Source of the DNA: Bacteroidota bacterium | GTDB lineage: Bacteria > Bacteroidota > Bacteroidia > UKL13-3 | Assembly: GCA_947446605.1 (NCBI GenBank) | Contig: CANFHJ010000006.1 | Span: forward strand, 1 to 45,681 | Reading direction: 5' to 3' | DNA: 45,681 nucleotides | Shown: piece by piece, positions 34,635 to 43,164 of the stretch | Layout of the letters: the number at the start of each line of letters is the position of its first letter | Numbering within the stretch: the first letter of the stretch is position 1 | The notes under the pieces: generated by a model | Databases searched by the model: none | Told to the model about the DNA's origin: nothing | Seen by the model: only the letters and a program-made list of their open reading frames with translations | Translations under genes and position numbers: made by a program

Positions 34635-35087
34635 CTATTCTTGTTTAGGTTTTACATCTGCTCTAATAATTAAGAATACTTGAGTGGGAATGGTATTAGC
34701 AGTAATTGTAATGTTTTTTTCTACTACACCAGACTTTCCGCTACTGTTAAATTGCACATCTATTGCAGCTTCACTTCCAGGAGCAACGGGCTCTTTAGGA
34801 TAGCTAGGAACAGTGCAACCGCAACTTGCACTGGCATTGTTAATAATCAAATCTGATTTACCTGTATTTTTAAATTTAAACTTATAGGTAACTACTTCTC
34901 CATCTACCAATTTACCAAAATCATGGATGTTTTCATCAAAGGTCATGCTTGGTGCATTTTCTCCCAGATTAGCAGCTGTATCAGTTGCACTCAATGGATT
35001 ATTCACCAAATTGCCCGATGCTTTTTTAGGATCGTGGCCACATGCTACTAAAATGAGTAAGCTTGCTGAAAAAATAAATTTATTCAT
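34635..35087 (-). CDS. DUF1573 lipoprotein
   Basis: 150 aa. Lipobox LILVAC with Cys16 (MNKFIFSASLLILVACGHD) predicts a lipid-anchored periplasmic or surface protein. The single Ig-like DUF1573 domain is seen in FDENIHDFGKLVDGEVVTYKFKFKNTG and ASCGCTVPSYPKEPVAPG; the CGC(T) motif is the family hallmark. Function unknown, possibly a binding or assembly module. It sits between nusB and yajC in the same direction. Confidence 0.9.
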   Translation of the reverse strand: MNKFIFSASLLILVACGHDPKKASGNLVNNPLSATDTAANLGENAPSMTFDENIHDFGKLVDGEVVTYKFKFKNTGKSDLIINNASASCGCTVPSYPKEPVAPGSEAAIDVQFNSSGKSGVVEKNITITANTIPTQVFLIIRADVKPKQE

Positions 35088-35112
35088 ATTTATATTTAAA
35101 TAAAATGTTCAA

Positions 35113-36054
35113 TTAATTAACTAAACCCCTGCCCAATTTATTGATTTTATTTTCGTTTTTCAACTCTATTTGAACCTTGTCTAAAACGCCATTAATAAAG
35201 CCATGACTATTAGGCGTACTGTACAATTTTGCTAATTCAAGGTATTCGTTAATGGAAACTTTCAAGGGGATATAAGGGAAATACAAAACTTCACATAATG
35301 CCATTTTCATCAAAATCATATCTACCAAGGCAATACGATCTTGGTCCCAATTTTGCGTTTTAGCAGAAATAAGTATCGTTAATTCTTTGTCGTTTTGCAC
35401 GCATTCATCAAATAATTGCTTTACAAATTTTAGGTCTTCTTCCTCATCTTTGTGCTTTTCAGGTAAAATATTAAGCGTATTTTGTTTGAGCATTTGCAAA
35501 GTTTTTTGCAAAGTAGTTAGCACCAATACTTGGTCGTCTTCCCAATTTACAAAACGATCTTCCATAAAGGATTCAAATAATTCCAAATCTGCGCTTAACC
35601 ATTCCAAAATTCCTGCTAAAAGATTCTTATCGTCTACCAAACTTGGGCTTTCAATAAGTAAATAGCTTTTTAACAAATCATGTCCTTTTAGCTCGATCCA
35701 AACCTGACGAAACAAATCGCTGTGGTTATTCCATAAAACTTTGTAATCTTTCAAGCCTTTATTAAAGGCAGAATTATTTTCAATTACAGCAACAGCCTGA
35801 TTATTGATAAGACGTTGAATTAAAGAAATTTGTTCGGAAGAGGGAATGTATTTTGCCTTTTCTGTTTCTAATTCTTGGCTCAAAAAAGCTTTAAACTCAA
35901 CACCAAAAGACAATAAGAACAGATACAATTCATAGGTTTTATCTAAACCTGACAATAGCTGTTTGCGACAAATGGCTGCATTTGCACCTTCCTCGCGGGA
36001 ATAGCTATACAATGCCTGAAATGCCTTAACGCGTAAAAATCTTCTGTTCAACAT
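35113..36054 (-). CDS. nusB: Transcription antitermination factor NusB, long form
   Basis: 313 aa from ATG 36052-36054 (MLNRRFLRVKAFQALYSYSR). Contains the NusB helical fold, with the C-terminal signature (RIALVDMILMKMALCEVLYFPYIPLKVSINEYLELAKLYSTPNSHGFINGVLD) typical. The Bacteroidota form is about twice the length of E. coli NusB (139 aa) because of an insert of about 150 residues in the middle. Acts with NusA/E/G in rRNA transcription. The start 5 codons upstream in the ORF track is less typical. Confidence 0.92.
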   Translation of the reverse strand: MLNRRFLRVKAFQALYSYSREEGANAAICRKQLLSGLDKTYELYLFLLSFGVEFKAFLSQELETEKAKYIPSSEQISLIQRLINNQAVAVIENNSAFNKGLKDYKVLWNNHSDLFRQVWIELKGHDLLKSYLLIESPSLVDDKNLLAGILEWLSADLELFESFMEDRFVNWEDDQVLVLTTLQKTLQMLKQNTLNILPEKHKDEEEDLKFVKQLFDECVQNDKELTILISAKTQNWDQDRIALVDMILMKMALCEVLYFPYIPLKVSINEYLELAKLYSTPNSHGFINGVLDKVQIELKNENKINKLGRGLVN

Positions 36055-36070
36055 ATTTAAAAAAATCAAT

Positions 36071-36128
36071 GCAAGCAGTAAACGAATTACATAAAAAAGG
36101 CACTATGAAAAGAACGTTTACCGCTTGC
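36071..36128 (-). terminator. Terminator-like hairpin after leucine dehydrogenase
   Basis: 14-bp stem with 30-nt loop. In minus-strand RNA all 14 positions pair, with one G-U, and the stem is followed by AUUGAUUUUUUU. The plus-strand RNA has an A-C mismatch at that position, which fits a minus-strand function. It separates the dehydrogenase from nusB. Confidence 0.55.
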
Positions 36129-36145
36129 GCGATGGAAATTATTTA

Positions 36146-37219
36146 TTAATAAGTAGCTTGTAGCTTCAACACATCATTGATGCGTTTTTCTGCCAAATTC
36201 ATAGCCGCTTTTTGGGTATATATTTTTTCAGTAGCCGAAATATTTAAGATTTCAGCGGTTACATCAAAAATATGCTCAGCTTTTCTAATGGCTGTTTCCT
36301 TATTGTATCCAATATGTTCTTGGTAAACATTAATTAAGCCACCCGCATTGATCAAAAAATCTGGAGCGTAAGTAATGCCTCTTTCCATTAAAGCTGGACC
36401 ATGAACTGTTTCATCTGCCAATTGGTTATTTGCAGCACCTGCAATAATTGAACATTTCAATTTAGCAATGTTTTCGGTATTCAAAATAGCACCCATTGCG
36501 CATGGAGCAAAAACATCAATATCTAAACTATAAATATCATCGCCAGTTACAACTGTTGCGCCCATAGAAGATGCATAGTGGCTCAATACATTTGCATTGA
36601 TATCACTGATATAAAGCTTAGCGCCTTCTTTGTGCAAGTAATCCAATAAATGACCACCTACTTTACCAATTCCTTGAACAGCAATCTTTTTACCGCTTAA
36701 GCTATCGTTTCCAAAAACATGTTTGGCACTGGCTTTCATTCCCATGTATACGCCATAAGCAGTTACAGGACTAGGATCTCCTCCTCCACCCATGCTTTCT
36801 GGTAAACCTACTACGTGATCTGTTTCCATATTCACATACTCCATGTCTTTGGTTGTAGTGTTTACATCCTCAGCAGTAATATATTTACCGTTCAAATTTT
36901 CAACAAACCTTCCAAATTTACGCATCAAAGCTTCTGTTTTAATTTTAGAAGCATCGCCAATAATAACAGCTTTTGCTCCACCTAAATTAAGGCCAGAAAT
37001 TGCAGCTTTGTAGGTCATGCCGCGAGATAATCGCATTACATCGTTAATTGCCTCTGCCTCGTTGCTGTAGTTCCAAACACGCGTACCTCCCAAACCTGGG
37101 CCTAATACAGTATTGTGAATTGCTATAATAGCTTTAAGTCCAGTTGCGTTGTCGTTACAAAATACAATTTGTTCGTGATCGTATGTAGCGAGTTGTGTGA
37201 AAATTTCTAGTTCAGCCAT
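36146..37219 (-). CDS. Leucine dehydrogenase-type Glu/Leu/Phe/Val dehydrogenase
   Basis: NAD-dependent oxidative deamination of branched-chain amino acids. 357 aa with GLGGTRVWNYS, the catalytic Lys region MTYKAAISGLNLGGAKAVI, EDVNTT, and the NAD fold VQGIGKVGGHLLDYL followed by ISDIN. The C-terminal PCAMGAIL...IAGAANNQLA and YAPDFLINAGGLINV are also typical. Length matches leucine dehydrogenase rather than the larger glutamate dehydrogenases. Its promoter matches the consensus well (TTG-N18-TACTTTTG) and is divergent from the second ABC exporter. Confidence 0.92.
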   Translation of the reverse strand: MAELEIFTQLATYDHEQIVFCNDNATGLKAIIAIHNTVLGPGLGGTRVWNYSNEAEAINDVMRLSRGMTYKAAISGLNLGGAKAVIIGDASKIKTEALMRKFGRFVENLNGKYITAEDVNTTTKDMEYVNMETDHVVGLPESMGGGGDPSPVTAYGVYMGMKASAKHVFGNDSLSGKKIAVQGIGKVGGHLLDYLHKEGAKLYISDINANVLSHYASSMGATVVTGDDIYSLDIDVFAPCAMGAILNTENIAKLKCSIIAGAANNQLADETVHGPALMERGITYAPDFLINAGGLINVYQEHIGYNKETAIRKAEHIFDVTAEILNISATEKIYTQKAAMNLAEKRINDVLKLQATY

Positions 37220-37252
37220 ACTTATGGATTAAATTTTGAGTTTTTAGTGGCG

Positions 37253-37260
37253 CAAAAGTA
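37253..37260 (-). promoter_or_regulatory. -7 element of leucine dehydrogenase
   Basis: Minus-strand TACTTTTG, perfect TAnnTTTG, with TTG at plus-strand 37279-37281 (CAA) 18 nt upstream. One of the best full promoters in the window. Confidence 0.65.
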
Positions 37261-37335
37261 TACTTATTTTTGGTTTTTCAAGTCCAAATTTAGTCGAGTC
37301 AATTTTTGTCCTTATTTTTCCTTTATTTTGTAGGG

Positions 37336-39129
37336 TTGAAAGCACTAAGATACCTCAGAAAATACCTCCTTAAATACAAATTAAGGCTACTCCTTGGCTT
37401 CCTTTTTGTGGCCGCTTCGAACCTATTTGCCATTTTTCCAGCGCAAATGGTAAGAAAAGCCATTGATTTAATTAAGGAGATTTTAGCCCAATATCCTAAC
37501 AGTAAGGAACTTGACAAAATTATACTGAAAGAGACCCTTGGCACTGAGGTGCTAAAATTCTTCCTATTACTCATAGCCTTTGCCTTGGTTCGCGGCATAT
37601 TTATGTATCTCATGCGCCAAACATTAATTGTAATGAGCAGGCATATTGAATACGACCTTAAAAACGAAATATTTGAGCACTATCAGGAATTAGACCAAGG
37701 CTTCTATAGAAACAATAGAATAGGAGATTTAATGGCCAGAATAAGTGAAGATGTTGGTCGGGTAAGGATGTATGTTGGACCCGCTATTATGTATGCCATT
37801 AATTTGGTATTAACTATTATTTTGGTTTTAACAGTAATGTTTAGTGTAAATGCCCATTTAGCATTATTGGTAATTTTACCCCTTCCAATTTTATCTTTCA
37901 CCATATATAGGGTTAATAATCAAATAAATAAACGCAGTGATGCCATTCAAAAGCAATTATCTAATTTAACATCCTTTGTTCAAGAGGCATTCTCAGGAAT
38001 TAGAGTTATAAAAGCGTTTGCGGCAGAAAAGGCAAATCAAAAAAGTTTTGAGACCGAAACCAAAAACTACAGAGAAAAACAAATGCAATTGGCAAAAGTG
38101 GAGGCATATTTTTTTCCACTCATGTTATTTCTAACTGGCTTAAGCTCTTTAATAACTATATACATAGGAGGAATTGAAGTAATAGATGGCAATGCCACCT
38201 TGGGTAATATTGCCGAATTTGTTATCTACGTAAATTTATTGGTTTGGCCAGTAACTAGCCTTGGGTATACCAGTAGTTTAATTCAAAGAGCCGCCGCTTC
38301 TCAAGCCAGAATAAATGAGTTTTTAAATACCAAAACCACAATGGAATACCCAAAAACAGGTAAAACTCAATTTAAGGAAAGCATTGTTTTTGAGCATGTA
38401 ACCTACACCTATCCTGGAAAGAATATTCCTGCCTTGTCAAATTTAAATTTTGAAATTCCTAAAGGGAGCACCTTTGCCATTTTAGGAAGCACAGGTTCAG
38501 GCAAAACAACTTTAATACAATTGTTATTGCGCTTGTTCGATCCAAGCGAAGGAAAAATTAGGATCGACCAAGAAAACTTGAAATATTGCCCATTAAATAA
38601 TTGGAAAGAACAAATTGGCTATGTGCCACAAGATGTTTTTCTTTTTAGCGATACCATATCAAACAATATTTCTTTTGGCTTAAAGGAAAATGTTGAAGAT
38701 AAAAAACAAAAAGCCATAGAGGCGGCTAAAATGGCAGCCTTGTATGATAATATCATGGAATTTCCGCAGAATTTTGAAACCAAAGTTGGTGAACGTGGCA
38801 TCAGTTTATCTGGCGGGCAAAAACAAAGGGTTGCCATTGCACGTGCCTTTATTAAGGATCCTGAAATATTAATTTTTGACGATTGCCTGAGCGCTTTAGA
38901 TACCAAAACAGAGGCAGACATTCTTGCAAAATTAGCGGCCATTAAAAACAACAAAACCCTCATTGTTGTAAGTCACCGGGTTTCTTCTGTAAAAGACGCA
39001 GACCAAATTTTGGTTTTAGATGAAGGCAAAATTTTAGAGTTTGGCACACACCAAACGCTAATGGCACTAAATGGCTCATATAGTGACATATACAACAAGC
39101 AAATTCAGGAAGATCTTCAAATAAATTAG
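37336..39129 (+). CDS. ABC exporter, fused permease-ATPase (MdlA-like)
   Basis: 597 aa from TTG 37336 (KALRYLRKYLLKYKLRLLLG), the start that gives the usual N-terminus; no ATG is near and the ORF track begins 10 codons earlier. About six membrane helices, then the ATPase domain with Walker A LGSTGSGKTTLIQ, Q-loop YVPQDVFLF, signature [14 protein letters not shown] and switch His VVSHR. Walker B reads ILIFDDCLSALD: the catalytic Glu is Asp, as in the degenerate site of heterodimeric exporters such as E. coli MdlA. It may need a partner, for example the exporter at the window start, which has DE. Substrate unknown. Confidence 0.88.
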   Translation: MKALRYLRKYLLKYKLRLLLGFLFVAASNLFAIFPAQMVRKAIDLIKEILAQYPNSKELDKIILKETLGTEVLKFFLLLIAFALVRGIFMYLMRQTLIVMSRHIEYDLKNEIFEHYQELDQGFYRNNRIGDLMARISEDVGRVRMYVGPAIMYAINLVLTIILVLTVMFSVNAHLALLVILPLPILSFTIYRVNNQINKRSDAIQKQLSNLTSFVQEAFSGIRVIKAFAAEKANQKSFETETKNYREKQMQLAKVEAYFFPLMLFLTGLSSLITIYIGGIEVIDGNATLGNIAEFVIYVNLLVWPVTSLGYTSSLIQRAAASQARINEFLNTKTTMEYPKTGKTQFKESIVFEHVTYTYPGKNIPALSNLNFEIPKGSTFAILGSTGSGKTTLIQLLLRLFDPSEGKIRIDQENLKYCPLNNWKEQIGYVPQDVFLFSDTISNNISFGLKENVEDKKQKAIEAAKMAALYDNIMEFPQNFETKVGERGISLSGGQKQRVAIARAFIKDPEILIFDDCLSALDTKTEADILAKLAAIKNNKTLIVVSHRVSSVKDADQILVLDEGKILEFGTHQTLMALNGSYSDIYNKQIQEDLQIN

Positions 39130-39223
39130 GGTAAATTTAAAGTTATTTGAGGCATGTTGAAAAAATGTTTTGAAAACAAACTCTGAACGTATATTTTGCC
39201 GATGTTTATACTTAACAAATTGC

Positions 39224-39547
39224 ATGGACGAATTCAACAAAAACGACAGTCAGGAAATATTTTCTAAAAAAATCCGCGCTGGCAAAAGGACTTATTTCTT
39301 TGATGTTAAATCAACAAGAGGAAAAGATTATTTTATTACCATTACAGAAAGTAAAAAGAGTTTTGAAGACGGAAACTTCGTAAAACACAAAATTTTCCTT
39401 TACAAAGAAGATTTTAACAAATTTGTTGAAGCTTTAAACGAAACGGTAAACTACATTAAAACAGATTTGATGCCAGATTACAACTTCGATGAATTCAAAC
39501 ATGATTCTTTTGAAACTGTTGAACCACGCGAGGCGCAATCAAATTAA
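39224..39547 (+). CDS. DUF3276 PUR-type nucleic-acid-binding protein
   Basis: 107 aa from ATG 39224 (MDEFNKNDSQEIFSKKIRAGKRTYFFDVKSTRGKDYF). The PUR repeat pattern (RAGKRTYFFDVK...DYFITITESKK...KHKIFLYKEDFNKFVEALNE) is that of the PUR-alpha-like single-strand nucleic-acid-binding proteins of Bacteroidota and spirochaetes. The ORF-track extension with three Cys before Met19 is unlike the family. Upstream is ABC exporter 2; downstream after 63 bp comes the lipoprotein with its own promoter. Confidence 0.88.
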   Translation: MDEFNKNDSQEIFSKKIRAGKRTYFFDVKSTRGKDYFITITESKKSFEDGNFVKHKIFLYKEDFNKFVEALNETVNYIKTDLMPDYNFDEFKHDSFETVEPREAQSN

Positions 39548-39567
39548 TTATTTATTAATTTATAGCT

Positions 39568-39575
39568 TATATTTG
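39568..39575 (+). promoter_or_regulatory. -7 element of the lipoprotein gene
   Basis: TATATTTG, perfect TAnnTTTG, 36 nt before the ATG at 39611, in a very AT-rich gap. Confidence 0.55.
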
Positions 39576-39610
39576 TTCATTAACTCCTAAAACAAACTAG
39601 AAAAACACAT

Positions 39611-40546
39611 ATGAAAAAATCATTCAAATCAATCTTCTTAATGGCGGCTATTGCTAGCTCGGCATTATTTACTTCTTGCGGCGACAAAGCTACTACAACT
39701 GTTGAATCTGCTGCTCCTACTTTAACTGTTAACGACGGTGTTAAGAAAAGTAGTGCCTCTTTAAATGTAGATTCAATTGCTATTAAAGTTATTGCTTCTG
39801 CTGATACTGAAAGAAAAATTACTAAATTAACCATTACCCGTGCAATAACTGGTCAAAGTACCAATACCATTAAATCTGCTACCTATTCTGCTAAAGATGT
39901 TGTTTACACTCATCAAGATATTGTTAAGGGCGATATCGTGGTAAATGAAGGTGACGAAATTACTTATTCAATAACTGTTGAAGACGATAAAGGTAAAACT
40001 GCTAATTCTACTTATGTTGTTACAATTGCAAGTATGGTTACTTCTGGTCAGATTTTATTAGGTGGCCCTAGCAGCACTGTTAACGAATACCATTTCTTTG
40101 GTGTAGCTGATGGTTTCAGAAGATACCGTGCAGGTACAACTGGTGCAGATTTAGCTAAAGACAATTCAGCTAAAATTGATTTTATTTATTTTTATAACAC
40201 AGCAGGTAGTGTTCTAAACGCTATTTATTCTCCTGATTACAATTTCGGTGCTGGTATTGGCTGGAATGCTGAAACTACAACTTGGCCTACTAAAAACACT
40301 ACAATATTTAAATTGGCTCCAGACATTACCTCTTCTGCATTTGATGCTTTATCAGGCAGTACTTTCTTAACAGAAATTAGCATTGTTGATTTTACAAGTG
40401 GTATTGCTAATAAATTAGCTAACCTAAGTGTTAACCAAGTTTTTGCTTTCAAAAAAGCTGATGGTAAAAAAGGTTTTATCCTTGTAGGTAACCCATCTGC
40501 AAGTACTTCTGGCCAAATTTTGTTGGTTGTTAAAACAGAATTATAA
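39611..40546 (+). CDS. Lipoprotein of unknown function
   Basis: 311 aa with lipobox ALFTSC (Cys23) after a positively charged signal (MKKSFKSIFLMAAIASS). I do not recognise a named family. The N-terminal half (about 35-140) looks like an Ig/cadherin-like beta-sandwich (EGDEITYSITVEDDKGKTANSTYVVTI). The second half begins TSGQILLGG and the protein ends STSGQILLVVKTEL, so the TSGQILL string occurs twice. Codons favour GCT, ACT and GTT more than neighbours, the stop is TAA TAA-like, and it has its own promoter and a strong terminator, all suggesting high expression. Probably surface-exposed. Confidence 0.82.
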   Translation: MKKSFKSIFLMAAIASSALFTSCGDKATTTVESAAPTLTVNDGVKKSSASLNVDSIAIKVIASADTERKITKLTITRAITGQSTNTIKSATYSAKDVVYTHQDIVKGDIVVNEGDEITYSITVEDDKGKTANSTYVVTIASMVTSGQILLGGPSSTVNEYHFFGVADGFRRYRAGTTGADLAKDNSAKIDFIYFYNTAGSVLNAIYSPDYNFGAGIGWNAETTTWPTKNTTIFKLAPDITSSAFDALSGSTFLTEISIVDFTSGIANKLANLSVNQVFAFKKADGKKGFILVGNPSASTSGQILLVVKTEL

Positions 40547-40567
40547 TAAATAGTTTTTCACAAAAAG

Positions 40568-40600
40568 AAAGGCCGCTTCCAAATGAAGCGGCCTTTTTTT
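40568..40600 (+). terminator. Rho-independent terminator of the lipoprotein gene
   Basis: AAAGGCCGCTTC / GAAGCGGCCTTT, 12-bp GC-rich stem with a 5-nt loop, then T-run. The strongest classical terminator in the window; it insulates pfkA, whose ATG is only 12 bp further on. Confidence 0.93.
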
Positions 40601-40611
40601 ATTTTTACACC

Positions 40612-41589
40612 ATGAAGAAAATTGCTGTTTTTACCTCTGGAGGAGATGCCCCAGGAATGAATGCCTGTGTGCGTGCTGTTGTTAGAACCGCTATGTCGTA
40701 TGATGTAGAAGTAATTGGTATTATGCAAGGATATAAAGGCATGATTGAAGGTGGAGAAAACTTTGTTCCCCTTAGCTCACGTTCTGTAGGTAATATCATT
40801 CAAAGGGGAGGCACTATACTTAAATCTTCTAGAAGCAAGGCTTTTATGACTATTGAAGGAAGAAAAAAAGCTTACGACAATTTAATTGAACAAGGTATTG
40901 AAGGTATTGTATGTATTGGTGGTAACGGAACTTTCACTGGTGCTGAAATTTTTTATAACGAATATGGCATTCCATCTATTGGCGCGCCAGGTACAATAGA
41001 CAATGATTTATATGGAACAGATTTAACTATTGGGTTCGATACGGCTATTAATACTGCAGTGGAAGCCATTGATAAAATTAGAGATACCGCTGATAGTCAT
41101 GGTAGAGTGTTTTTTGTAGAAGTAATGGGAAGAGATGCAGGCTTTATTGCCCTTGCAGCAACCATTGCTGGTGGTGCAGAAATGGTACTATTACCAGAAG
41201 TAAAAGGCGATCATTTGAAACTAATTGAATTCTTTAAAAACCGTCAGCAAAGTAAAAAATCTTTCTCTTTGGTAGTGGTAGCTGAAGGAAATTTTGAAGG
41301 TGGATCAATTGCTATTTCTGGTATGTTGAATAAAGAAATTCCAGGATTTGAATCACGTGTGGTTATTTTGGGTCATATTCAAAGGGGCGGTTCGCCAAGT
41401 GCTTACGACCGTGTATTGGCTTCAAAATTGGGCTATGGCGCCGTTAATGCCTTGTTAGCCGGAGAGAAAAATAAAATGGCAGGCTTAATTGATAATAAGA
41501 TTAAACTCACTCCTTTTATTGATTCAATTACAAAGAAAAAGGACCTGAACCCAGATTTATTGAAGCTGATAGATATCCTCAATAACTAA
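40612..41589 (+). CDS. pfkA: 6-phosphofructokinase
   Basis: Commits fructose 6-phosphate to glycolysis. 325 aa: SGGDAPGMNA for nucleotide binding, PGTIDND with the catalytic Asp near 129, MGRDAGF and QRGGSPSAYDR for sugar phosphate binding. The motif usually written GGDGS/T reads CIGGNGTFTG here, so the Asp (E. coli Asp103, which coordinates Mg-ATP) is Asn105. This may change phosphoryl-donor use or be a lineage variant. Start ATG lies just after the terminator; the promoter must overlap it, and no perfect TAnnTTTG was seen. Confidence 0.93.
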   Translation: MKKIAVFTSGGDAPGMNACVRAVVRTAMSYDVEVIGIMQGYKGMIEGGENFVPLSSRSVGNIIQRGGTILKSSRSKAFMTIEGRKKAYDNLIEQGIEGIVCIGGNGTFTGAEIFYNEYGIPSIGAPGTIDNDLYGTDLTIGFDTAINTAVEAIDKIRDTADSHGRVFFVEVMGRDAGFIALAATIAGGAEMVLLPEVKGDHLKLIEFFKNRQQSKKSFSLVVVAEGNFEGGSIAISGMLNKEIPGFESRVVILGHIQRGGSPSAYDRVLASKLGYGAVNALLAGEKNKMAGLIDNKIKLTPFIDSITKKKDLNPDLLKLIDILNN

Positions 41590-41595
41590 GAAAAA

Positions 41596-42351
41596 TTAAA
41601 TTTTTCCAGTTTTCTGTGCAATGGCTAGCTTAATTCTACGCCATTTAAAAAGCAAAATATCGCGCTTGCTGTATTGCTCTTGAATACTCAGTTTTTCTTT
41701 GAAGGCATCAACTTTAAATAAGTGACTCTTGCTGGCATCGTGAACACGGTAACTGGCAATATCCCTGTTTAAAAACAAAGTGGTTTTGGTTGAGGTTAAT
41801 GACAATATCAATTCAAAATCAAAGGCATATTTATACTTGGTTTCCAATAAACGCTCTCGACGTAAATACGCAGTATTAAAGAAACAGGCAGGTTGGTAAA
41901 TATTGGGCAACATGCCGTCTTTAACCAATTCTACAAACTTAACAGGGCTGCCTTGACCTTCAATTAATAAATTGCCATCGGTATCTATGGTTTTGCATTT
42001 ACCAAAATAAATAGCAAATTCTTGGTTAACCTCGTAGGCATTAATTATTCCTTCAACAGCATTGGGTTCAAGCAAATCATCTGCATTTAAATAAGCAACC
42101 AAAACACCTTTCCCCTTTTTAAATCCAATATTAATGGCATCTGCCTGACCGCCATCTTTTTCACTTTGCCAATAGCTTAATTTAGAAGCGTATTTTTCAA
42201 TTATTTCCTTCGACCCATCGGTTGAGCCACCGTCTATAATAATATATTCTAAATTGGTATAGGTTTGGGCCAATACAGATTGTATGGTAGCCTCTAGCCA
42301 TTTGGCTTGATTGAAGGAAGGGGTAATAATAGTTACTAAAGGCGGATTCAT
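41596..42351 (-). CDS. Family 2 glycosyltransferase
   Basis: 251 aa GT-A enzyme. ITPSFNQAKWLEATIQSVLAQTYTNLEYIIIDGGSTDGS gives the nucleotide-binding Asp and GG(S)TDGS; the metal-binding D-x-D-like motif is NADD near residue 90. The C-terminus is basic (RRIKLAIAQKTGK). Likely adds a sugar to a surface polysaccharide or lipid from a nucleotide sugar. Convergent with pfkA, 6 bp apart. It is the last gene of a three-gene minus-strand run with a second GT2 and a LolE-like permease. Confidence 0.9.
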   Translation of the reverse strand: MNPPLVTIITPSFNQAKWLEATIQSVLAQTYTNLEYIIIDGGSTDGSKEIIEKYASKLSYWQSEKDGGQADAINIGFKKGKGVLVAYLNADDLLEPNAVEGIINAYEVNQEFAIYFGKCKTIDTDGNLLIEGQGSPVKFVELVKDGMLPNIYQPACFFNTAYLRRERLLETKYKYAFDFELILSLTSTKTTLFLNRDIASYRVHDASKSHLFKVDAFKEKLSIQEQYSKRDILLFKWRRIKLAIAQKTGKI

Positions 42352-42367
42352 TGGGATTGCAAATATA

Positions 42368-43162
42368 CTATAATAAGCCCAAGTCGGACAACTCTTCTAA
42401 CTTTTTATATTTTGGATTTAAGCTTGGATGCCAATGGTGCAATAAACCTTTACACTTTCTCCTCAAAACCATTTGTTTGGATTTGTAACAGCGCAACCAG
42501 AATTCTTCATCCTCTCCTCCCCATTGGGTAAAATCTTCGTTGAGGGCCCCTACCCTCTCAAAAGCATCTTTAGGGCAAGCCACTAATCCTTTGCCACCCC
42601 ATAACATCCATTCCCCATTTTTGGGTGAAAAATGTGCGGGTTTATTTTTATACAAGTAAAACACAATTGGAAACCAAAAAGCCTTATTCCTTGTATTGTT
42701 GTTGCAAAGAGCCACAATGTCTCTAGGAATTGAAAAGTCGGCATCGCAGAGAAAAACCAATTCACTTGAACTTTGACGAACTGCTTTGTTAAAGGCAAAT
42801 GCGCGTGAAAACGGATATGACTCACTTTTAAAAATCACTTTGCCAGCAAAACGTAAACGAATTTCTTGCTCCAATTGCACGGCATCCTCACTGCCGCAAT
42901 CAAAAACCGACAATTCTATTAATTGGGCATTTTCACATTGGGCAATACTTGGCAGGAAATATTGCAAAAAGGTTTCACTCCTATTATAAAGTCCTACACA
43001 AATACTAATGGTTGTATGCTCAGGTTTAAATGGGTTTACGGTTCGAACCAATGCAAGCAAATCTGAAATTACCGTATAAAAGCCATACTTTCTTTGAGGC
43101 GATTTGAAAAGCCACCAAAGCGGGTATTTAATCCATTGCGGAAACATTGATTGAATGCGCAT
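42368..43162 (-). CDS. Family 2 glycosyltransferase with galactosyltransferase-like C-terminus
   Basis: 264 aa. N-terminal GT-A part ISICVGLYNRSETFLQYFLPSI, donor metal motif FLCDADFSIP (DxD), and a C-terminal WGGEDEEFWLRCYK, the GGED motif of the Glyco_transf_7C (galactosyltransferase-like) domain. Start could be Met1 or Met6 (MFPQWIKY). It begins 2 bp after the permease stop, and the second GT follows 16 bp after its own stop. Carries one GGTTCGAACC palindrome. Acceptor unknown. Confidence 0.87.
   Translation of the reverse strand: MRIQSMFPQWIKYPLWWLFKSPQRKYGFYTVISDLLALVRTVNPFKPEHTTISICVGLYNRSETFLQYFLPSIAQCENAQLIELSVFDCGSEDAVQLEQEIRLRFAGKVIFKSESYPFSRAFAFNKAVRQSSSELVFLCDADFSIPRDIVALCNNNTRNKAFWFPIVFYLYKNKPAHFSPKNGEWMLWGGKGLVACPKDAFERVGALNEDFTQWGGEDEEFWLRCYKSKQMVLRRKCKGLLHHWHPSLNPKYKKLEELSDLGLL
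43040..43049. repeat. GGTTCGAACC palindrome, copy 6 (inside a GT2 gene)
   Basis: Exact copy in context TTACGGTTCGAACCAATG; on the coding strand it reads V-R-T, a different frame from ispE/polX. Confidence 0.85.
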
Positions 43163-43164
43163 CC

